The position numbers and the translations under genes are program-made. From Clostridia bacterium (lineage in GTDB: Bacteria > Bacillota > Clostridia > Oscillospirales > Acutalibacteraceae), in assembly GCA_017395425.1 (NCBI GenBank), contig JAFPUM010000011.1:1-64000 (forward strand): a stretch of DNA of 64,000 bases. The letters are read 5' to 3'. Numbering within the stretch: the first letter of the stretch is position 1; each line of letters opens with the position of its first letter. This document shows, piece after piece, positions 52,186-62,208 of the stretch. The notes under the pieces are model-generated. The model had not been told where the DNA came from. It ran no database searches and worked only from the letters and a program-made list of their open reading frames with translations.

Positions 52186-53700
52186 ATGTTTGATATTTAT
52201 GATAAGTGCGTCGAAGAAGGCAAAAAACACGTATTTCGCACACAGGAAGCGCTGGAAGCGCGTCTGAGCGAGCTTCAGCGCGAGATGAAAGCCGCCGGTA
52301 TTCCCACCATCATCGTATTTGAGGGTTGGAGTGCTTCCGGCAAGGGTTCGCGCATTTCCCGCCTGATCTACCATCTTGACCCCCGCGGCTTCAAGGTTTT
52401 CACGATGGTCAAACCCGACGACGAGGAAAAACGCTATCCGGTTATGCACCGCTATTGGCAGCGCCTTCCTGCCAAGGGCAATATCACGATTTTTGACCGC
52501 AGTTGGTATCGCTGTTTTGACTTCGTGGAGGGCAAAAAGAACAAGGACACTGAAGACCGGAAGTTTCACAACATTCTGGACTTTGAATCGCAGCTCACCA
52601 GCGAAGGCTATCTTCTGATCAAGATTTTCCTGCATATCTCCGCCGATGAGCAGAAAAAGCGATTCAACAAGCTCAAGTCGGTCAAATCCACTTCCTGGCG
52701 CATCAAGAAATCCGACCTCCGACAAAACGAGAATTACGTCAAGGTCTATCGGCTGCTGTGCGAGGTGCTGGACAAAACCAACACGCCCAACGCCCCGTGG
52801 CACGCCGTCAATACAGCGACAGGCGACGAAGCAACCGCACAGGTTTTCTCCATCGTGATTGAAGCCATGGAACACGCGCTCGAGCAGAAAAGCCGCGGTC
52901 TGGCGCTCGACCCCGGATCGGCAACCGTTTCCGCACCGGTCCGACCGCAGGTGTCGCTCAGTCTCAAGGATATCGATCTCGCAAGCGCCGTGTCCGACAA
53001 GTCCTACAAAAAGCGTCTTAAAGCCCTTCAGGAGCAGCTCTTCATGCTGCAAAACGAACTGTACCGCCGGAAGATACCGCTGGTGATCGTCTATGAGGGC
53101 TGGGACGCTGCCGGCAAGGGCGGCAATATCAAGCGCGTGGCGCAGGCACTCGACCCCCGCGGCTATGAGGTCATCCCCATCAGCGCACCCAATGAGGAAG
53201 AACGCAGCCATCACTTCCTCTGGCGCTTCTGGCGCGTGCTGCCCAAAACCGGACATACTACCATCTTTGACCGTTCATGGTACGGTCGCGTCATGGTTGA
53301 ACCAATTGAGGGCTTTATCAACGACGAGCAGCGCCTGAAAGCCTATGACGAAATCAACCGGTTTGAATACAGCCTGACGCAGTTCGGCACTATTGTCATC
53401 AAATTCTGGCTGCACATCGACAGCGACGAACAGCTCGTGCGCTTTACCGCCCGTCAGAACACCCCCTCCAAGCAGTGGAAGATTACCGACGAAGATTGGC
53501 GCAACCGCTCCAAATGGAGCCAGTACGAAGCCGCCGTGGATGAGATGATTGCCAAAACCAATACCCCCGACGCGCCGTGGATTATCATCGAATCCAATGA
53601 CAAGAAATACGCCCGGCTGCGCACGCTCGAAGAGCTGATTGCCATTATCGAAAAGCGTCTCTCCCAGAAGGACAATGTCCCGGAGGATTATCGCCAGTAA
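52186..53700 (+). CDS. pap: Polyphosphate:AMP phosphotransferase (two PPK2 domains)
   Basis: A 504-residue cytosolic enzyme made of two fused PPK2 domains, the architecture of PAP, which phosphorylates AMP to ADP with polyphosphate. Domain 1 has Walker A FEGWSASGKGS (about 45-55) and a lid/Walker B FDRSWYRC. Domain 2 (from about 260) has YEGWDAAGKGG (about 302) and the canonical FDRSWYGRV. The variant lid in domain 1 fits the view that the C-terminal half is the catalytic one. With the two VTC genes it completes a polyphosphate make-and-use set. Monocistronic; followed directly by repeat family A. Confidence 0.93.
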   Translation: MFDIYDKCVEEGKKHVFRTQEALEARLSELQREMKAAGIPTIIVFEGWSASGKGSRISRLIYHLDPRGFKVFTMVKPDDEEKRYPVMHRYWQRLPAKGNITIFDRSWYRCFDFVEGKKNKDTEDRKFHNILDFESQLTSEGYLLIKIFLHISADEQKKRFNKLKSVKSTSWRIKKSDLRQNENYVKVYRLLCEVLDKTNTPNAPWHAVNTATGDEATAQVFSIVIEAMEHALEQKSRGLALDPGSATVSAPVRPQVSLSLKDIDLASAVSDKSYKKRLKALQEQLFMLQNELYRRKIPLVIVYEGWDAAGKGGNIKRVAQALDPRGYEVIPISAPNEEERSHHFLWRFWRVLPKTGHTTIFDRSWYGRVMVEPIEGFINDEQRLKAYDEINRFEYSLTQFGTIVIKFWLHIDSDEQLVRFTARQNTPSKQWKITDEDWRNRSKWSQYEAAVDEMIAKTNTPDAPWIIIESNDKKYARLRTLEELIAIIEKRLSQKDNVPEDYRQ

Positions 53701-53710
53701 TTCCATCCGC

Positions 53711-53931
53711 CTGCGCGGCGAAGCACGCGCAATCAGCGAAGCACCCGGACATCCGTGGCAAGACCCGACGAGTGAGGTACGCGGGCGGCGCAAGCCGTAT
53801 TCGCCCCGGACGCGAGCATCCAGGCAAAAGCCCCGACGCGAGCGATTGTTTCTCATATGAAATCATCCCGGAACGTCACCTGCCGCCACCCTTTATTCAG
53901 CCGCGCCCCTGCGCCAGAGTTGGATGATCAT
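53711..53931 (+). repeat. Dispersed intergenic repeat, family A, copy 2
   Basis: Second copy of the sequence at 9596-9823, same orientation, starting about 10 bp after the PAP stop. Shared blocks and the internal near-duplication are kept. The middle is slightly divergent (GCGATTGTTTCTCATATGAAATC replaces GCAAAGCACTTC). No coding signal. Confidence 0.75.
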
Positions 53932-53950
53932 TTGCCCGGAAAACAAGCAA

Positions 53951-53993
53951 ATTTAAAAAGCGGTCATCGGTTTGTCAATCAACCGACGACCGC
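53951..53993 (-). terminator. Intrinsic terminator of the EamA gene
   Basis: On the minus strand AGCGGTCGTCGGTT pairs with AACCGATGACCGCT, followed by TTTTTAAATTT. Confidence 0.85.
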
Positions 53994-54001
53994 TGTGTTT
54001 T

Positions 54002-54895
54002 TTACGCTTCCTTGGGATTCGGCCCGATCTGGGCAATGATAATGCCCGCCAGAATCAGTCCGCAACCCGCATATGCCTGCCACGCCATATGCGCGTGGAG
54101 AATCAGCACGCCGCCGATCACGCTGAACACCGATTCCATCGAAAAGACTATCGCCGCCACCGTCGGGTCGGAATCCTTCTGCCCGAGCGCCTGACAGGTG
54201 TATGCCACACCCACCGACATCAGTCCGCCATAGAGCAGCGGCACCGCTGCCATCTGCACGGCAGGGAGTGTGATATTCTCCCACAGAAACGCGCCAATCA
54301 TACTCTCCACGCCGCAGACAATAAACTGTCCCATCGAAAATTTCAGCGGGCTGAGCGACGTCACAAATCTGTCAACCACCAGAATATGCACCGCCCACAT
54401 CACGGCTCCGCCGATCAGACAGCATTCCCCCGCGCCGATCACCAGATTGAAGCGTTCATCGAGGTTGAGCAGCAGCAGTCCCGCCACTGCCAGTACCGCT
54501 CCTGCCCATACCAACGCGTGAGTTTTCTTGTGGAACAGCAGCAGCGACAGCACCGGCACAATCACCGTGTACAGTCCCGTGATAAAGCCCGCTTTGCCCG
54601 CAGGGGTTCCCAGCTGCACGCCGTACTGCTGGAGCGCTGAAGCCAGAAACAGCACCGTACCCGCCACACAGGAACCGCCCAGCAATTTCTTCCATGCCGA
54701 CCTGTTCATATGCTCCCTTTCAAACAGCAGTATCACCGGCACCAGCGATGCCGCGCCCAGCAAAAAGCGTATGCCGTTGAAGGAGAAGGTGCCGAGATAT
54801 TCCGCGCCAACTTCCTGCGCCACAAACGCCAGTCCCCAGATCACCGCGGTGAGCAGCAGCAGCAAGGTTGCCCGGATTTGTCTGATATTCTTCAT
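54002..54895 (-). CDS. EamA/DMT family transporter
   Basis: A 297-residue membrane protein with ten helices arranged as two EamA repeats (LLLLLTAVIWGLAFVAQEVGAEYLG...; CCLIGGAVMWAVHILVVDRFV...). It is a metabolite or amino acid exporter of unknown substrate. GGAGG lies ten bases before ATG 54895. It is 100 bp downstream of the amino acid ABC genes but has its own ribosome binding site; cotranscription is possible. Confidence 0.9.
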   Translation of the reverse strand: MKNIRQIRATLLLLLTAVIWGLAFVAQEVGAEYLGTFSFNGIRFLLGAASLVPVILLFEREHMNRSAWKKLLGGSCVAGTVLFLASALQQYGVQLGTPAGKAGFITGLYTVIVPVLSLLLFHKKTHALVWAGAVLAVAGLLLLNLDERFNLVIGAGECCLIGGAVMWAVHILVVDRFVTSLSPLKFSMGQFIVCGVESMIGAFLWENITLPAVQMAAVPLLYGGLMSVGVAYTCQALGQKDSDPTVAAIVFSMESVFSVIGGVLILHAHMAWQAYAGCGLILAGIIIAQIGPNPKEA

Positions 54896-54995
54896 TTCAT
54901 GTCTTCCTCCGTTTTCCTGATGAACGTGAAAAAACGCGCCGCGTGTTTCGCTCGTCTTCAAGCCAAAACGCGGCGCTGTATGATTTGTATGATAA

Positions 54996-55754
<759 letters not shown>

Positions 55755-55769
55755 GGCAGAATCCCTCCT

Positions 55770-56837
55770 TTATTCATACACCGAGAATTTCTTCTCGATC
55801 TTGCCGAAGACAAACGTGAAGAACGCCGTGATAATCAGATAGATCACCAGCGCCGGAATAAACACCAGATAGGAACCGCTCGCGGAGATGGTCTTGGAAA
55901 TGGTGGTGATGTCCATCAGACCGATAACGAACACCAGCGAGGCGTCCTTGATCATCATGACGAATTCGTTACACACCGGCGGAATCATGCGGCGGGTTGA
56001 CTGGGGAATGATGATCTTGCTCATGGTCTGACCGTAGCTCATGCCCAGCGCCTTGGCAGCTTCATACTGTCCCTTGTCGATGGATTCCACCGCCGCACGG
56101 ACAATTTCCGCGCAGTAAGCGGCACTGTTGAGAATGAAAGCAATACACGCTGCCACAAAAGCGCCCTTAAACACGCCTTCGGGGTCGTTGGAATCAAACA
56201 GGCTCCGCCAGCTGAATCCCTCGAAAATACCCGGCACTGCCAGATAGATACAGAACAGCTGAATCATCAGCGGCGTGCCGCGGAAGAAGAAAATATAGGC
56301 GCGGCAGGGCAGGCTGATGATGGGATTTTTGGAAATTTTGCCCAGCGCTAAGAAAATCGCGAGGAAGAGTCCGCAGACAATACTGATAGTGGTCAGCAGA
56401 ATGGTGAGCTTCGCGCCGTAGAGCATACTCTGTCCGCAGCCCAGCATACGGTACGTATAATTGATAAACTGACCGACGACGTTCCACGCGCCGTCGTCCG
56501 CTTTGTGGACGCTGCCCGCAAAGCCGACATATTTCTCACTGATGCCCTTCACGCCGGAAGTGGAGAAGGAAGCGTAATTGATGAAATAGAGGTCGTTGTA
56601 AGTAATGGCAACCTGACGGCGGGAACGGGTCTCGTCCTTTTTGAGTTCGGTGCGGATCTGCTGCGACGCGCTGTCCATGAGTGCTTCCTCACTCGGCTTG
56701 ACAAAGGCAAAGACCGTGGCAATCACAAAAATCGACAGCAGCACGACCGCGATGATACGGGACTTGCGTTCCCATTTTCTCACGTCAAAGACCGAAACAA
56801 GCCAGCTCAGAAACGTCTGAATTTTCGAGGTTTTCAT
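55770..56837 (-). CDS. Polar amino acid ABC transporter permease
   Basis: A 355-residue HisM/GlnP-type permease. An unusually long N-terminal part contains one helix and a roughly 100-residue extracytoplasmic region (LYFINYASFSTSGVKGISEKYVG). The permease domain follows with YGAKLTILLTTISIVCGLFLA and the EAA loop EAAKALGMSYGQTMSKIIIPQ. ATG 56837 has AAGGTG nine bases upstream. Confidence 0.92.
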   Translation of the reverse strand: MKTSKIQTFLSWLVSVFDVRKWERKSRIIAVVLLSIFVIATVFAFVKPSEEALMDSASQQIRTELKKDETRSRRQVAITYNDLYFINYASFSTSGVKGISEKYVGFAGSVHKADDGAWNVVGQFINYTYRMLGCGQSMLYGAKLTILLTTISIVCGLFLAIFLALGKISKNPIISLPCRAYIFFFRGTPLMIQLFCIYLAVPGIFEGFSWRSLFDSNDPEGVFKGAFVAACIAFILNSAAYCAEIVRAAVESIDKGQYEAAKALGMSYGQTMSKIIIPQSTRRMIPPVCNEFVMMIKDASLVFVIGLMDITTISKTISASGSYLVFIPALVIYLIITAFFTFVFGKIEKKFSVYE

Positions 56838-57055
56838 TTTGGATAACACCTTCTGTTCTCTTGAATAATGCAGAAAACCGATTAAAGGCACACAGCGAAA
56901 TCCGCCGCCATGTGCCTCTAATCGTTTATGTTTTATGGGATGATAAGGGGTCTGAAAGAAATAAGATGATAGTTTCTATCAAAAAATCCTGAAATACACA
57001 AGCTTTCAAAAGAAAGTGCTATCAAGTTAAATCTTTCAGATTCCTAAAGCGAAGC

Positions 57056-57883
57056 TTACGCAAACCACTTCGCGGTATTTTCCTCAAAGAAACCTTCGTC
57101 CTTGAGCTGTGCCATTGCTTCGTTGACAGCACTCTGGAGCGCTTCGTCGGTCTTTGCCATTGCCACACCGAACTGCTCCACGTTCTCATCATCAAGGAAA
57201 GCCAGCTCGTACTTGTCGGGATAGTTGGTGAGATAGGTGTCGGCTACCGGGCTGTCGCAGAGAACCACGTCATATTCGCCGTTGTCCAGCGCGGTGAAAG
57301 CGGTGAGAACCTTCTCGGAGGGACCCATCTTGCAGTCCTTGACAGTGCCGGTCTCGATCATGTCTTCAAGAAGCGCCTTGGAAGTGGTCGCGTCCTGAAG
57401 CGCAACCGACTTGCCGGAGAGATCCTTCAGAGAATCAATCTGGATGCCGCTGTCCTTCTTGATGACAACTGCCTGATAGCTGTCGATATAGGGGTCGGAG
57501 AAGAGGCAGTTTTCTCTGCGCTCGTCGGTGATGGTGACAGCGGAAACCACGCAGTCATAGTTGGTGCCGATACCCGCGAAAATCACGTCGAACGCGGTGT
57601 CAACGATGTTGACTTCCAGACCCAGCTTGTCGGCAATCGCGTAGACCAGATCCACGTCGTAGCCAATCGGGTCGCCGTTTTCCGCCTTGTCCTCAAAGGG
57701 CGGATAGCCGATTTCCATACCGACGGTGAGGGTACCGTCCTTGATGAGCTTGACGTTGCTGACGTCCACGGTGCCAGTGACTTCGTTGCTGCCGGTGTTG
57801 TTGTCCTGATTGCTGCCCTTACAGCCGACAAAGCTCACACAGAGCATCGCAGCGGCAAGGAGCATAGCCATAACCTTTTTCAT
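57056..57883 (-). CDS. Polar amino acid ABC transporter substrate-binding lipoprotein
   Basis: A 275-residue lipoprotein (lipobox FVGC) of the SBP_bac_3 family: LTVGMEIGYPPFEDKAENGDPIGYDVDL, then TITDERRENCLFSDPYIDSYQAVV and VALQDATTSKALLEDM. Binds a polar amino acid; Arg in the TDERR segment is the usual alpha-carboxylate anchor. The leader of about 130 nt contains an 8-bp tandem repeat. The gap of about 220 bp to the permease gene may hold an attenuator. Confidence 0.92.
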   Translation of the reverse strand: MKKVMAMLLAAAMLCVSFVGCKGSNQDNNTGSNEVTGTVDVSNVKLIKDGTLTVGMEIGYPPFEDKAENGDPIGYDVDLVYAIADKLGLEVNIVDTAFDVIFAGIGTNYDCVVSAVTITDERRENCLFSDPYIDSYQAVVIKKDSGIQIDSLKDLSGKSVALQDATTSKALLEDMIETGTVKDCKMGPSEKVLTAFTALDNGEYDVVLCDSPVADTYLTNYPDKYELAFLDDENVEQFGVAMAKTDEALQSAVNEAMAQLKDEGFFEENTAKWFA

Positions 57884-57940
57884 AATGCTTCTTCCTCCTG
57901 TGAAAATCATTATTCCGATATATTTTTTCAATACGTCCGC

Positions 57941-57977
57941 CACAATACCACAATACCATAATACCACAATACCACAC
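57941..57977 (-). repeat. 8-bp tandem repeat in the binding-protein leader
   Basis: Four and a half copies of CACAATAC (one with T for C) between the promoter at 58020-58048 and the gene start at 57883. Confidence 0.85.
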
Positions 57978-58019
57978 TGTCGCGTTGTCGCTTTGCCGTA
58001 CTGAATTTCTGCAAGAAAT

Positions 58020-58048
58020 AAATTAGCACAAGATTGGCGGTTTGTCAA
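58020..58048 (-). promoter_or_regulatory. Sigma-A promoter of the amino acid importer
   Basis: Minus-strand TTGACA (58048-58043), 17 bp, TAATTT (58025-58020). Confidence 0.6.
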
Positions 58049-58188
58049 CGGAATCGGGGCAAAAATCCCAGACTTTTTGAATATTTGTATAAAAATACAA
58101 AAAATCCTGCAATAAAAGTGTTTTTTTGCACGGATTCTACGCTGCCGTTTCTCTCAAAATGAATGACAGCATATGTCATCCTGCAAAA

Positions 58189-58923
58189 TCACCAGTTGCC
58201 GGTGCCGTACATCAGTGCCGAAAGAGCCGCGAGCGGCGCGGTTTCGGTGCGGAGAATACGCGGTCCGAGCGTGGCGGTAAAGGCGCCTGCTGCTTGCAGC
58301 GCCTCCGCTTCCGCCGGGTCAAATCCCCCCTCCGGTCCGATGACAATCGCAATGTCTTTCCATGCAGAGCGGTTGATAGCCGCCACGGCTTCCGACAACG
58401 GCTGTCCGCCGCATTCATAGAAAAAGATGACCAGATCATGAGCGTTCAGCAGGGGAAGTATTTCCCGGAACGCCGCCATCGGTGCGACTTCCGGAATCAT
58501 GCCCCGTCCGCACTGCTTGGCAGCCGACAGCGCGAGCTTATTGTAACGCTCGTGCTTTTTCGCGGCGGATTTCGCGTCGGGACGGGAGACCGAACGCTGC
58601 ATGAGTACCGGCACAATGCGGCTTACGCCCAGTTCAATGGTTTTTTCGATAATCCATTCCAGCTTGTCCCCCTTGGGCACCCCCTGATAGAGCGTGACGT
58701 GCAGGGAAGGCTCGCTTTGCGTGACAACCGTATCCACCACCCGCAGCTGCACGGTCTGTTCGGACAGTTCCGTGATTTCACAGAGAAAGTCGATTCCCTG
58801 CCCGCCGCACACCGTGACCGATTCGCCCGGCTTCATGCGCAGCGATTTGGCGATATGCGTGGCGTCCGATCCGCTGACCGTGATGAACTCTCCCGATACG
58901 TTTTCGATAAAAAATCTCGGCAT
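58189..58923 (-). CDS. rsmE: 16S rRNA (uracil(1498)-N(3))-methyltransferase
   Basis: A 244-residue SPOUT methyltransferase modifying U1498 of 16S rRNA. An N-terminal PUA-like domain (MPRFFIENV, then HIAKSLRMKPGE) is followed by the knotted domain with KGDKLEWIIEKTIELGV, the cofactor loop IGPEGGFDPAEAEAL and LGPRILRTETAPLAAL. Its Shine-Dalgarno AAGGAGG lies inside the last codons of the MocR gene, with 2 bp between the genes. Confidence 0.95.
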   Translation of the reverse strand: MPRFFIENVSGEFITVSGSDATHIAKSLRMKPGESVTVCGGQGIDFLCEITELSEQTVQLRVVDTVVTQSEPSLHVTLYQGVPKGDKLEWIIEKTIELGVSRIVPVLMQRSVSRPDAKSAAKKHERYNKLALSAAKQCGRGMIPEVAPMAAFREILPLLNAHDLVIFFYECGGQPLSEAVAAINRSAWKDIAIVIGPEGGFDPAEAEALQAAGAFTATLGPRILRTETAPLAALSALMYGTGNW

Positions 58924-58925
58924 AA

Positions 58926-60332
58926 TTATAATCCTCCTTGCTGATCTTTGTCATCATTCGTGATAATCCGCCGCAGCATTTCCACGCCGCCCGGCATATC
59001 CTCCGCGGCAATGCCCGCGAAACTCAGCCGCACATGGGCGCGCCGGTCTTCGTCCGGCATGGGCATCACCCGCACGCCTTCCGCCAATGCCGCCTCCGCG
59101 AGTTCCCGCGAGGTCATGCCGCAGGCAACCCTCACATCGACGCACAGGGCGGTTTCCGCCAGCGAGATATCCGCCGTATGTCCCAGTGCGCCGGACAGCA
59201 GCTCCGTCAGACGGGCGCTTTTATCGGCATAGGTCTTGCGCAGACGGCGGAGACGTTTCTCAATATGACCGTCCCGCAGGTAATCCGCTAAGGCTAACTG
59301 TTCAATTTTGGAAGAGGTCTGGTTATAAGACGCACCCCGCTCGGCATAGCGTAACGCGAGATCGGGCGGCAGTACCATATAGCTCAGACGCACCGACGGC
59401 ATGAGCAGCTTGGAAAAGGAACCCAGATAGATCACCCGTTCCCCGCCCGGCATACTCTGCATCGCGGGAACCGGACGGGACTGGAATCGCAGTGCGCCGT
59501 TATAGTCGTCCTCCACAATCAGACCGCCGGTTGTCTCCGCCCATTGCAGCAGTGCCGCACGCCGACGGATGGGCATGGGACGTCCCATGCTCTCGGTGTT
59601 GGCAGGATTGAGATACAGCACATGAATCCCCGAATCATACAGTTCTCCCGCCGTCACGCCGTACCGGTCGTGTCCCAGCGGCAGAATGTCCAGCCGGAAG
59701 TCGCGGAATACCCGTTCCGCCTGCGGAAAGCAGGGCGATTCAATGCCCACCCGCCCCGCGTCCTCCCCCAGCAGTCCGCACAGCAGCGAGAGGAGCGGCT
59801 GCACACCGGCGCCCACCACAATCCGGTCGGGCGTGGCGTTGACCCCCCGCAGCCGCAGACCGTATGCCGCCAGCTGCGTCCGGAGTGCCGGCTCCCCCTG
59901 AAAGTGTCCGTAGGACGAAACGATGTCCTCCCGGCTGAGAACCGCACGGACGTATTTGCGCCATAATTCCATATCGCCGCGGCGGGTCTCCACATAGCGG
60001 CTGCCGAAATCGTAGCGGATCGGTCTTTCGCGGACGGCAGGTGAATCGGCGGACGGAAGGAACGGTTCCGGCGGCGCGTCGGTTACAACCGCCTCCACAT
60101 AATAACCGCTCTGCGGACGGCTGGCGATATATCCTTCCACACAGAGCTGCTGATACGCCTGTTCCACCGTGGTGCGGCTCACACCCAGTTCCTCCGAGAG
60201 CTTCCGGATGGAAGGCAGACGATCCCCCACGCGCAGTCCGCCGCTGCCGATCGCATGGCGCACACTGTCGTAAAGCTGGCGGTACATGGGCATATCACTG
60301 GACGGTTCAAGGCAGATGGGTTCGTATATCAC
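58926..60332 (-). CDS. MocR/PdxR-type transcriptional regulator (GntR + aminotransferase domain)
   Basis: 468 residues. The GntR winged helix (about 5-70) reads MYRQLYDSVRHAIGSGGLRVGDRLPSIRKLSEELGVSRTTVEQAYQQL. A fold-type I aminotransferase domain follows, with the PLP-lysine region YLGSFSKLLMPSVRLSYMV and the IVEDDYNG Asp. MocR proteins sense PLP or amino acids. The best-known one, PdxR, controls vitamin B6 genes. It is divergent from an ECF S component and a pyridoxal kinase gene, so a PdxR-like role is inferred. GTG 60332 lies eight bases after GGAGGGG and is preferred to ATG 60365. Confidence 0.9.
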   Translation of the reverse strand: MIYEPICLEPSSDMPMYRQLYDSVRHAIGSGGLRVGDRLPSIRKLSEELGVSRTTVEQAYQQLCVEGYIASRPQSGYYVEAVVTDAPPEPFLPSADSPAVRERPIRYDFGSRYVETRRGDMELWRKYVRAVLSREDIVSSYGHFQGEPALRTQLAAYGLRLRGVNATPDRIVVGAGVQPLLSLLCGLLGEDAGRVGIESPCFPQAERVFRDFRLDILPLGHDRYGVTAGELYDSGIHVLYLNPANTESMGRPMPIRRRAALLQWAETTGGLIVEDDYNGALRFQSRPVPAMQSMPGGERVIYLGSFSKLLMPSVRLSYMVLPPDLALRYAERGASYNQTSSKIEQLALADYLRDGHIEKRLRRLRKTYADKSARLTELLSGALGHTADISLAETALCVDVRVACGMTSRELAEAALAEGVRVMPMPDEDRRAHVRLSFAGIAAEDMPGGVEMLRRIITNDDKDQQGGL

Positions 60333-60415
60333 GGGCAGATCCCCTCCTTCCGGAAAAACTGTCATGGTTAAAATAATTGAAATTGTGTCTTTTCAAATGG
60401 TCAGTCATGATGTAG

Positions 60416-60439
60416 TATGATAGCAGATTCCACGTGGAA
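60416..60439 (+). promoter_or_regulatory. Promoter -10 and palindromic operator candidate of the B6 genes
   Basis: TATGAT (60416-60421) is followed by the perfect 12-bp palindrome TTCCACGTGGAA (60428-60439), which would span the transcription start. It is a plausible binding site for the divergent MocR regulator; no clear -35 is seen. Confidence 0.45.
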
Positions 60440-60491
60440 AGTCAATCCAATTTTTTATTCCCAAACAAATTCTGCAAAGGAGCGTTATGTT

Positions 60492-61136
60492 ATGAGCCAA
60501 TACAACCGAAATGATAAAAATCACGCGCTGCTGATCGCCAAAGTCGGCATCATGGCAGCCCTTTCCTACCTTGCCTTTACCTTCCTGCAAATCAAGATTC
60601 CCGTCGGCGCGGAATACACATCCTTCCACCTCGGCAATACCTTCTGCGTACTGGCGGCGCTGCTCTTCGGCGGCGTACCGGGCGGTCTGGCGGGCGCGAT
60701 CGGCATGACCATCGGCGACCTGCTTGACCCGGTCTACATCACCTCCGCCCCCAAGACCTTCCTGCTTAAATTCGGCATCGGTCTGGTGACGGGCATTGTG
60801 GCGCACAGATTGTGCGGCATCTCCCGCCGCGATGAGAACGGCGAAACCCTCCGCCCCCGGCAGGTGTTCCATCGCAGCCTGCTGGCGTCGGCTGCGGGAC
60901 TGCTCTTCAACGTCATCTTTGAACCGGTTGTCTCTTACCTCTACAAGCACTTCATTCTCGGACTTGACGCGGACGCCGCCTCCATGCTCGCCAAATGGCA
61001 GACCGCTACCACCTTCGTCAACGCGGTGCTTTCCCTGATTGCCGCCGTGATTCTCTATGCAGCCCTTCGCCCGGCACTTATCAAGGCGGAACTGTTTGAT
61101 TTCAACGTGGGCAAAAAGGACATAAAGAAAGCATAG
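60492..61136 (+). CDS. ECF transporter S component, probably for vitamin B6
   Basis: A 214-residue membrane protein with six helices, of the ECF S-component type: IMAALSYLAFTFLQIKIPVG, then SFHLGNTFCVLAALLFGGVPGGLAGAIGMTIGDLLDPVY. It gives substrate specificity to the shared EcfAA'T module, which is not encoded here. Cotranscription with pyridoxal kinase and the divergent MocR gene suggest pyridoxine/pyridoxal import; that specificity is inferred. AAAGGAG lies nine bases before ATG 60492. Confidence 0.85.
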   Translation: MSQYNRNDKNHALLIAKVGIMAALSYLAFTFLQIKIPVGAEYTSFHLGNTFCVLAALLFGGVPGGLAGAIGMTIGDLLDPVYITSAPKTFLLKFGIGLVTGIVAHRLCGISRRDENGETLRPRQVFHRSLLASAAGLLFNVIFEPVVSYLYKHFILGLDADAASMLAKWQTATTFVNAVLSLIAAVILYAALRPALIKAELFDFNVGKKDIKKA

Positions 61137-61158
61137 AGAAACCGGGGGAGGGACTGTT

Positions 61159-62010
61159 ATGGAACGAATGAAGCGAATCGTCACGGTGCAGGATCTGTCG
61201 TGCGTTGGCAAATGCTCGCTGACCGTCGCGCTGCCCATTATCTCCGCTATGGGAGTGGAAGCCTCGGTACTGCCTACGGCGGTGCTGTCGTCACACACGC
61301 TGTTTCCCCATCCCGCCGTGTGCGACCTGACGGCGGAGATTCCCCGTATCACATCGCACTGGCGGGACATCGGCGTGACCTTCGACGGTATCTACACCGG
61401 CTATCTCGGTTCCATCAAACAGCTCGATCTCATCTCCCGCTTCATCGACGGTTTTCGCGGCGAGGGATTTGTCTTCATCGATCCCGTGATGGGTGATCAC
61501 GGGCATCTCTACGCCCGGTTTACACCGGACTTCGTGGGACGCATGGCGGCACTCTGCGCTAAGGCAGACGTCATTGTCCCCAATCTCACCGAAGCCTGCC
61601 TGCTGCTCAACCGTCCTTATATCGGCGAGACATATGCGGAGGAAACCATCCGCGGCATTCTGCGGGCGCTGACCGGTCTCGGCGCAAAACAGGCAATTGT
61701 CACCGGCGTCAGTTTCTCCCCCGACAGGCTGGGCGCGATGGCTTATGACAGCGTGACCGACACTTATGTATCCTCCTTCGGGGAACGTGTGCCGGGCAGT
61801 TTTCACGGAACCGGCGACATCTTCGCTTCGGTCTGTGTGGCAGCGCTGACGGGCGGACGCACATTGGACGAGGCTGTGGCGCTCGCCGTACACTTTACCT
61901 GCGAATGTATCGGGCAGGCAGCCGCACTGCCCGAAAGCAGCCGGGCATTCGGCGTGCCGTTTGAATGGGCGCTGCCTCTGCTGATCGGAAAGACCCGCTC
62001 CTCTCTGTAA
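61159..62010 (+). CDS. pdxY: Pyridoxal/pyridoxamine kinase
   Basis: A 283-residue ribokinase-superfamily kinase phosphorylating B6 vitamers. Features: VQDLSCVGKCSLTVALPIISAMGVEASVLPTAVLSSHT at the N-terminus, IDPVMGDHGHLY for the substrate and Mg site, VPNLTEACLLL, and the catalytic GTGDIFAS with its anion-hole Gly and Asp base. It follows the ECF S component by 22 bp. Completes uptake, trapping and regulation of vitamin B6. Ends in a terminator that overlaps its last codons. Confidence 0.92.
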   Translation: MERMKRIVTVQDLSCVGKCSLTVALPIISAMGVEASVLPTAVLSSHTLFPHPAVCDLTAEIPRITSHWRDIGVTFDGIYTGYLGSIKQLDLISRFIDGFRGEGFVFIDPVMGDHGHLYARFTPDFVGRMAALCAKADVIVPNLTEACLLLNRPYIGETYAEETIRGILRALTGLGAKQAIVTGVSFSPDRLGAMAYDSVTDTYVSSFGERVPGSFHGTGDIFASVCVAALTGGRTLDEAVALAVHFTCECIGQAAALPESSRAFGVPFEWALPLLIGKTRSSL

Positions 62011-62033
62011 AAAGAGACGTGCGGGCTTTTTTG
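61993..62033 (+). terminator. Intrinsic terminator of the B6 operon
   Basis: A CCCGC...GCGGG stem with an inner CTCT/AGAG pairing is followed by T6. The left arm overlaps the end of pdxY. Confidence 0.75.
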
Positions 62034-62208
62034 TTGCCATCGGACGGTGACAGCATTCGACGGATAGTTTACAATTAATTCATATTTCCGGTCACTATCC
62101 ATATTATAATAACCTTATTATTTGTTCATTTGCGAAGGAAGGTCTCCTTTCCCCCTGTTTTCTTCCTTCCCGCGTGCGTGTCCTGTTCGGATGGAGAGGA
62201 AATCAAAA

